This document shows, piece after piece, positions 60,058 through 64,000 of a stretch of DNA of 64,000 bases (position 1 is the first letter of the stretch; the number at the start of each line of letters is the position of its first letter). The translations under genes and the position numbers were made by a program. Under the pieces are notes generated by a model. That model saw only the letters and a program-made list of their open reading frames with translations. It was not told where the DNA came from and made no database searches. The DNA comes from DAOTXS01 sp034433515 (GTDB lineage: Bacteria > Chloroflexota > Anaerolineae > UBA4142): assembly GCA_034433515.1 (NCBI GenBank), contig DAOUAL010000019.1:34392-98391 (forward strand), given 5' to 3'.

Positions 60058-60111
60058 CGCTTTCGCACCCTCGCCTGACCAATAAGAATGCGCGTCCATT
60101 GAGCGGCTGGA
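60058..60111 (+). mobile_element. Fragment of the transposase seen at 27 kb
   Basis: The 58 bases 60058-60115 match 27258-27315 with two differences, ending in CTGGACTAG. Only this fragment is left; the MITE copy C starts in its CTAG. The preceding ~145 bases after the topoisomerase gene show nothing recognisable. Confidence 0.75.
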
Positions 60112-60220
60112 CTAGTGCAACAACATGAAATAGTTGCATACCAGACTGATGGGAAGACGTTGACAGACGTGGCTAAAAATCGAGTTTCTACCACGCCCTT
60201 TCATGTTGGTGCACTACTAG
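60112..60220. mobile_element. MITE-like element, copy C
   Basis: This 109-bp copy, CTAG to CTAG, has the same terminal inverted repeats as copies A and B (15 of 16 ends match). It sits where the transposase fragment reads GGACTAG; at 27 kb the same sequence reads GGACTAGCCAC without an element, as if uninserted. Confidence 0.85.
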
Positions 60221-60315
60221 CCACATGGTCTATTTGATGGCGCAGGTGCGAAATCTAGGCTACGGCTATATTTAGTGCCAACGAGGCACGCTTGGTGCCA
60301 TCATCGCTGCGTGCC

Positions 60316-60435
60316 GCCCAACGACTCGCGCTTCAGCGGCGCGAGCGTTCGCTGCAACACTCCCTGGCTGGCGGGACCTGCCTTCCTACCGAATGAACGA
60401 GCAATATGCACGTTCTTAGTAGCGAGATGTTGGAC
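60316..60435 (-). other. attC-like site 1 (distal end of array)
   Basis: On the minus strand an R''-type core GTCCAAC (60435-60429) and an R'-type core GTTGGGC (60322-60316) bound 120 bases containing the inverted pair GCTCGCGC/GCGCGAG. It follows the dead toxin gene by 21 bases. It is the least regular of the four sites, and the last one before ordinary chromosome. Confidence 0.5.
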
Positions 60436-60455
60436 GGTAACTTTGACGGCTTTGC

Positions 60456-60715
60456 TCACTTGAGAAGACGATCATACTCATCGTGAGTGCCAATCCAAAA
60501 CCAGATAACGGTATCCGCTTTGAGCAACCCAAGCGCTCTATATCCCAAGTCAATGCGAACCGAATAAACTGGCTGGTCTTCTTTCACTCGAAGAAAAGGC
60601 TGGAATGCGCTGGATTATCTCTCCATAGCCTGTAGGCTTTTTGTGCGCGTTAGCGGATTTCTGGAGGCAAAGCCCAATAATGTTTCCAGAACGATTCGGT
60701 CGTCTGTGACTTCAG
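60456..60715 (-). pseudogene. RelE/ParE-type toxin, inactivated
   Basis: The remains read SFWKHYWALPPEIR-stop-RAQKAYRLWRDNPAHSSLFF, then after a frameshift RVKEDQPVYSVRIDLGYRAL, then IWFWIGTHDEYDRLLK. That is the familiar RelE-fold toxin with GYRALG and DEYD at its end. It has a stop codon (likely CAA to TAA), a frameshift, and CTG where the start should overlap the antitoxin stop. The antitoxin before it is intact. Confidence 0.8.
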
Positions 60716-61017
60716 TGGTGTTCGATGAATTCACCGTGTTCATCGAACATCGGCAACGTTTTACCTTCGTTGATTTCGGCTTCTACGGCCGCCACTAGCG
60801 CAGCCAACTTGCCATGGTCAGTGGCTGCAAACTGCTCAGCCCACAGTGCCTCATCTGCCACAGTTTCTTCAAATGTTTCTTCGGTGGGCCGGGGATGTGT
60901 CTTGAGGAAAAGCGCGAACTGATAAAGTTGCACTGTTCGCGCCAGCGGCATAGCTGTGGCGATGTCAGTAATCGCTTTCACCAAATCTGTTTGTGTCTGC
61001 TGTATCTTCGTTGTCAT
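60712..61017 (-). CDS. Antitoxin of a RelE-type toxin-antitoxin pair
   Basis: This acidic 101-residue protein (MTTKIQQTQTDLVKAITDIA, then LARTVQLYQFALFLK, TVADEALWAEQFAATDHGKL and a C-terminal FDEHGEFIEHH) precedes and overlaps the toxin frame, as antitoxins do. It starts at ATG 61017; a palindrome at 61031-61048 lies just upstream, probably its own operator. With the toxin dead it has no partner here. Confidence 0.72.
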   Translation of the reverse strand: MTTKIQQTQTDLVKAITDIATAMPLARTVQLYQFALFLKTHPRPTEETFEETVADEALWAEQFAATDHGKLAALVAAVEAEINEGKTLPMFDEHGEFIEHH

Positions 61018-61030
61018 TTCTCTAACTTCC

Positions 61031-61048
61031 AGTGATAATTCTATCACT
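61031..61048. promoter_or_regulatory. Palindrome upstream of the antitoxin
   Basis: AGTGATA, ATTC, TATCACT form a perfect 7-bp inverted repeat 14 bases upstream of the antitoxin start, as expected for an autoregulated TA operator. Confidence 0.6.
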
Positions 61049-61075
61049 TGCTTTCTGCGCGGTTGCGATCATGCC

Positions 61076-61147
61076 GCCCAATGGCCTGCGCTTCACCTGC
61101 ACCGCGCAGCGCAGCGGAGCGGCGTCGGCTCTAGCCGCTGGTTGGGC
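61076..61147 (-). other. attC-like site 2
   Basis: On the minus strand GCCCAAC (61147-61141) opens and ATTGGGC (61082-61076) closes a 72-base element. Just inside is AGCCGACGCCGCTCCG, close to the AGCCGACGCCGCTTCG of classical attC sites. It separates the methyltransferase (3' end 38 bases away) from the toxin-antitoxin pair. Confidence 0.72.
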
Positions 61148-61185
61148 GCACCCCTTGCCTACAATTTTCGGCCTACGTAGATTCC

Positions 61186-61938
61186 CTACCCAATATACTC
61201 GCTATGTTCACGGAAGAACTCGAACACGGCATTCATTCGCCTTCGTATCCTTGTGTTGAATAACCATTTCCCCATAATTTTTGCTGCATTCCAAAGCCCC
61301 TCATCCCGGAACATACGACGTTGACGCATTCCCATCTCACCAATAACGACTTCCACATCCCTTATTCCACATTCCTGGAACAACCCCTTCCATTCATCAA
61401 AAGTGAGCGTGTTGCGGATGCAAGCGACGCAAGCCGAAGATGCCGCCGCATCAAAAAGACTATCGGGTGGTCGCTTGTAGAAACTCAATTCCAACCAACC
61501 AAGAAAGTCGCCTGGTTTGGTCACCCGGATGGCTTCACGGATTGCCTGCTCCTTGTCGGCTATCAGCACCAGCAAGGCTTGCGACAAGGTGACATCAAAT
61601 TCATCGGCAGAGAACGGTAAATTGAGCGCATCGCCTACCCGGAATTCAACCTGTCTTGAAATCGCTCGTTTGCGCGCTAACCTGTTCGCCTGCCCTATGA
61701 GTTCATCGTCAATGTCCACGCCCGTAATTTGACAGTGGTATCGCTCTGCCAGGTATATCGCGCTTGTGCCCCTCCCACAGCCAATATCCAGGACCTTGCT
61801 CTCTTTGGTAATGCCACATCTCTCGGCAAGTTTTTCTGTCGCCCACAAGCCGCCAGGATGAAGCACGGTCATACCGACGTGGTATGCCATAAAGTCAAAG
61901 ATGTCACATTGTTCAACAGAACACTTGACTTCTTCCAT
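61186..61938 (-). CDS. Class I SAM-dependent methyltransferase (cassette gene)
   Basis: Motif I VLDIGCGRGTSAIYLAERY, acidic ITGVDIDDELI, motif II GDALNLPFSADEFDVTLSQA and post-II VTKPGDFLGWLELSF define a Methyltransf_11-type enzyme of 250 residues. The substrate is unknown. AAGGAG precedes ATG 61938. It sits between two attC-like sites, 24 bases from the upstream one and 38 from the downstream one, as a one-gene cassette. Confidence 0.85.
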   Translation of the reverse strand: MEEVKCSVEQCDIFDFMAYHVGMTVLHPGGLWATEKLAERCGITKESKVLDIGCGRGTSAIYLAERYHCQITGVDIDDELIGQANRLARKRAISRQVEFRVGDALNLPFSADEFDVTLSQALLVLIADKEQAIREAIRVTKPGDFLGWLELSFYKRPPDSLFDAAASSACVACIRNTLTFDEWKGLFQECGIRDVEVVIGEMGMRQRRMFRDEGLWNAAKIMGKWLFNTRIRRRMNAVFEFFREHSEYIG

Positions 61939-61961
61939 CAGTTTTCAAAACTCCTTGGGCG

Positions 61962-62045
61962 CATCAACGGCACCGAGCTCGGCCGCTGCGACCGAGGCGA
62001 GCACAGCGAGTCGAGGGAGCAGTCGGCTGCAGCGAGTGGTTGGGT
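61962..62045 (-). other. attC-like site 3
   Basis: On the minus strand ACCCAAC (62045-62039) matches the R'' consensus; the closing core GTTGATG (61968-61962) is a poorer GTTRRRY. Inside, GCAGCCGACTGCTCC and CGCAGCGGCCGAGC resemble the L'' and L' arms of sites 2 and 4. It follows the GH10-like gene. Confidence 0.6.
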
Positions 62046-62174
62046 GGCTTCATCATAAAGAGTTAAGTTGCGTACAGGTGATTGCTCCTTTCTCAGGGGT
62101 TCAACACAAGACCTTCGTTGGCTTTCTCGTAGAGCAAACTCAGAGTAGCACACACTTTGTTAAGTATAAATGCA
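62046..62174. other. Spacer downstream of the GH10-like gene
   Basis: This 129-base stretch between the GH10-like stop and attC-like site 3 shows no gene. Such trailing non-coding sequence is allowed within a cassette. Confidence 0.5.
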
Positions 62175-63830
62175 CTAATGCAGAAAGATAGCCCGTAACG
62201 TGGTGTAATAAGCAAGCTTTGGATTTCCACTTTCATCTAGAATTGTTGGATCAGCTTGGCTATTCATTTGTTCAAGCCAGTTATATTGAGTATCACCTGG
62301 ATTGAAGAAAGAGATAATATCAATACCTTCATGGATTAAAGCCTCAATCACCCTTTGGTATGCAGTTGCCTGAATAATGTTTTTTTGTTGGTTTGGTCTA
62401 CTGACTTGACGCATGTTTATATCTAGCTCTGTTACTATTGTATTAAAACCAGCCTCTCTATATCTTTGAATTTGTTGTCTTATTAAAGCAATATTTTTGT
62501 TTAATTCACCCTCTGTGTCAAAATCTCTACCTTGGAGATGCATTTGAAAAGCAATGGTATCTATTGGGGCTCCGTGCTCTCTTAATGCATTAAGAAAACT
62601 AAAAACTTCATCGGCTTTTTCCCCACCAAATTCGATAAGAAAATCTGAATAATAAAGTTTTGCTTCAGGAAAAATTTCTCTGGCTATTTGGTAATTTCTT
62701 ACCAACCAATCTATATTTTCTTGCGATAATTGATCAACTCTTTGAATAGAAAAAGCCTCTCTCCAGAAATTTGGACCACTAGCATAAGGGTTGTAAGTTA
62801 ATTCAGAAATGATACCTATTGCTAAAATCCTATCATTTGCCTGACTTCCAAGAACTGTTTTAATATGAGAAAGAGTTGTTTCCGTATGCCGATAAGTTAA
62901 AGAACGAAGAGCATTTCTGTATTCATCTACAGAACCAAATTGATTTCTGTAATTAATTAACCATTCGGGTGTGTGGCTTCTATGAGGCGATATGAGCGAT
63001 TGTACAATAATATTCATATTGTTATATTTTATTGCTCTGTCCAAAACATTAAAATTAAATTCATTTTCAGAGGGTCTAAGGCTCGAATTTGGCGACCATG
63101 GAATGTACCATTGCATTTCTGCATCGATTAAATTAGTATCGAATTGATTGAAAATTCGTGTGTATGTTGAATGATCAGGATGCCATGATTGTGTAAAGTC
63201 TATAAACCAAGTTAAACCCGTGTTAATGCCTTTATTTTTTGCTTCTTTTGGAGTTAATTTTCTCCATCCCCACTCTCCATTCTCGTTTTGTGTAGCAATA
63301 AAAAGAGGGATAGGGCCTTCAAGGGTTTCACCAGTTTGATTGGGATTGGGATCAAGGTTGTAAGCAGCAACAACGAATGGCCTGTCATCTTTATCCAAAA
63401 GAGGAGTTCCATCACCTTTTTTTGAGATGAATTGAAGATTGCTTAACACTTCCTCCGCTGAGACTCCAATCCCAGCATTTTTCATCGCATTGACAAACTG
63501 CGGAATCGGCGCATCGCGACGGGTCAGGTCGAACAGCTCGGGGTTGGTGACGCGCGGGTCGGGCACGCCGCTCAGCCCGCCGACCTGCTCCGGCGGCAGC
63601 GTCGGGATGGGCGTCGGCGTGGCGGTGGCCGTTGGCGACGGCGTGGCCGTGTCCGTCGGCGTGGGCGAGGGTGTGGCGGTGACGGTGGCGGTCGGCGTAG
63701 CGGTGCTTGTCGGCGCGAGGACGGCGACGGACATCGGCGTCGCACTGGGCGTAGGTGTCGGCCCCGTCACGGGCGCACAGGCCGAGAGCATCAGGTTGAC
63801 CAGCAAGACCATCATCCACGTGCGTTTCAT
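62175..63830 (-). CDS. GH10-like glycoside hydrolase lipoprotein (cassette gene)
   Basis: A lipoprotein signal (LLVNLMLSACAP, Cys18) and a Thr/Pro linker to ~85 precede a TIM barrel like family 10 xylanases: acid/base Glu343 in ILAIGIISELTYNP, YYSDFLIEFGGEKADEVFSF, PIDTIAFQMHLQG and nucleophile Glu468 in TIVTELDINMRQVSRPNQ. It probably cleaves a beta-1,4-xylan or related glycan outside the cell. The catalytic part is very AT-rich, whereas the signal and linker (63480-63830) are GC-rich like the host. AGGAGG precedes ATG 63830. Confidence 0.8.
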   Translation of the reverse strand: MKRTWMMVLLVNLMLSACAPVTGPTPTPSATPMSVAVLAPTSTATPTATVTATPSPTPTDTATPSPTATATPTPIPTLPPEQVGGLSGVPDPRVTNPELFDLTRRDAPIPQFVNAMKNAGIGVSAEEVLSNLQFISKKGDGTPLLDKDDRPFVVAAYNLDPNPNQTGETLEGPIPLFIATQNENGEWGWRKLTPKEAKNKGINTGLTWFIDFTQSWHPDHSTYTRIFNQFDTNLIDAEMQWYIPWSPNSSLRPSENEFNFNVLDRAIKYNNMNIIVQSLISPHRSHTPEWLINYRNQFGSVDEYRNALRSLTYRHTETTLSHIKTVLGSQANDRILAIGIISELTYNPYASGPNFWREAFSIQRVDQLSQENIDWLVRNYQIAREIFPEAKLYYSDFLIEFGGEKADEVFSFLNALREHGAPIDTIAFQMHLQGRDFDTEGELNKNIALIRQQIQRYREAGFNTIVTELDINMRQVSRPNQQKNIIQATAYQRVIEALIHEGIDIISFFNPGDTQYNWLEQMNSQADPTILDESGNPKLAYYTTLRAIFLH

Positions 63831-63859
63831 CTTCGCATCCTCCTGCAGCGGTCATCGCC

Positions 63860-63927
63860 GCCCAACGGCATCGGGCTCAGCCGCGTTGCGGAGCGGAGCA
63901 ACGTCGGCTGTAACCCGGTGTTGGGCA
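63860..63927 (-). other. attC-like site 4 (best match)
   Basis: On the minus strand GCCCAAC (63927-63921) and GTTGGGC (63866-63860) are perfect RYYYAAC and GTTRRRY cores and perfect inverted complements. Inside, ACAGCCGACGTTGC and GCAACGCGGCTGA pair with one unpaired base, followed by CGGG/CCCG, the imperfect hairpin expected of attC. Length 68 bases. It lies 30 bases upstream of the GH10-like start and 17 bases after the stop of the next ORF. Confidence 0.78.
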
Positions 63928-63944
63928 GCAAACATCTTTTCAGT

Positions 63945-64000
63945 CACATTTCTGCGTTTTTGTGCACTCGATTTTTTATTCCACGCCAGTAGCTATCAGA
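63945..64000 (-). CDS. C-terminal end of a further cassette ORF (partial)
   Basis: The minus strand reads SDSYWRGIKNRVHKNAEM and then a stop 17 bases before attC-like site 4, where the 3' end of the next cassette gene is expected. Too short to identify. Confidence 0.35.

Noticed and set aside
61938..62153. Short minus-strand frame across attC-like site 3
   Set aside because: It is composed of the site itself and spacer, with no RBS or family resemblance.

Overview
The window looks like a chromosomal segment of a Chloroflexota bacterium, probably Anaerolineae-like and known only from environmental DNA. This is inference from gene content: a LysW-type alpha-aminoadipate lysine cluster, surface proteins with long Thr/Pro linkers, a MoxR-DUF58-DUF4129 operon, DUF3052, many short palindromic intergenic repeats, and tRNAs without an encoded CCA. 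Most of the window is moderately GC-rich. The far right end contains a strikingly AT-rich gene, which suggests recent acquisition.

Layout, left to right. At 1-1180 an ABC exporter ATPase runs off the left edge; its leader carries a small ORF and two tandem terminators. It shares a divergent promoter region, with a 17-bp palindrome between the promoters, with a nearly complete histidine operon at 1222-10214 (hisZ-G-D-C-B-H-A, a four-helix-bundle gene, hisF-I-E). That operon is preceded by what looks like a classical His leader-peptide attenuator. At 10240-17724 lies a LysW-dependent lysine cluster (lysW, lysX, homocitrate synthase, lysT, lysU, homoisocitrate dehydrogenase) broken up by a methyltransferase, DUF3052, a decayed zinc-ribbon gene and a Nudix gene. 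On the minus strand from 18.5 to 26.8 kb are a DtxR-type regulator with FeoB and a zinc-ribbon protein, an S1P-lyase-like PLP enzyme with an FGGY kinase, YchF and a PlsY-like protein. From 26.8 to 27.5 kb there is a MITE-like element next to a dead transposase. From 28.6 to 34.5 kb runs a MoxR/DUF58/DUF4129/NnrE-D/phosphoribosyltransferase operon. Then come a threonine aldolase, a nitrilase-fold protein lacking its catalytic cysteine, two paralogous beta-propeller surface proteins, a LysA-like decarboxylase, a family 5 solute-binding lipoprotein, a GH36 alpha-galactosidase, a ugpB-A-E importer and a glycerophosphodiesterase lipoprotein (45.2-49.4 kb). From 49.4 to 59.9 kb are tRNA-Pro, an HU-HhH protein, MazG, a Rad50/SbcC-like ATPase with a membrane hairpin inside its coiled coil, a frameshifted M32 carboxypeptidase, a dGTPase, tRNA-Trp and a full-length eukaryotic-type topoisomerase IB.

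The right end (60.3-64.0 kb) reads as the distal end of an integron gene-cassette array. Four attC-like sites with paired RYYYAAC / GTTRRRY-type cores alternate with single-gene cassettes, all on the minus strand: a toxin-antitoxin pair with a dead toxin, a SAM methyltransferase, a GH10-like lipoprotein, and the tail of another ORF. No integrase lies in the window; by orientation it would be to the right.

A second theme is the invasive behaviour of short palindromic repeats. They sit between genes, supply start codons, Shine-Dalgarno sequences, stop codons and C-terminal tails, and are inserted in frame inside conserved enzymes (HisC, LysT, NnrE/D, alpha-galactosidase). Three copies of a 101-109-bp MITE flanked by CTAG are also present. 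All functional calls come from reading motifs by eye; no database search was run.
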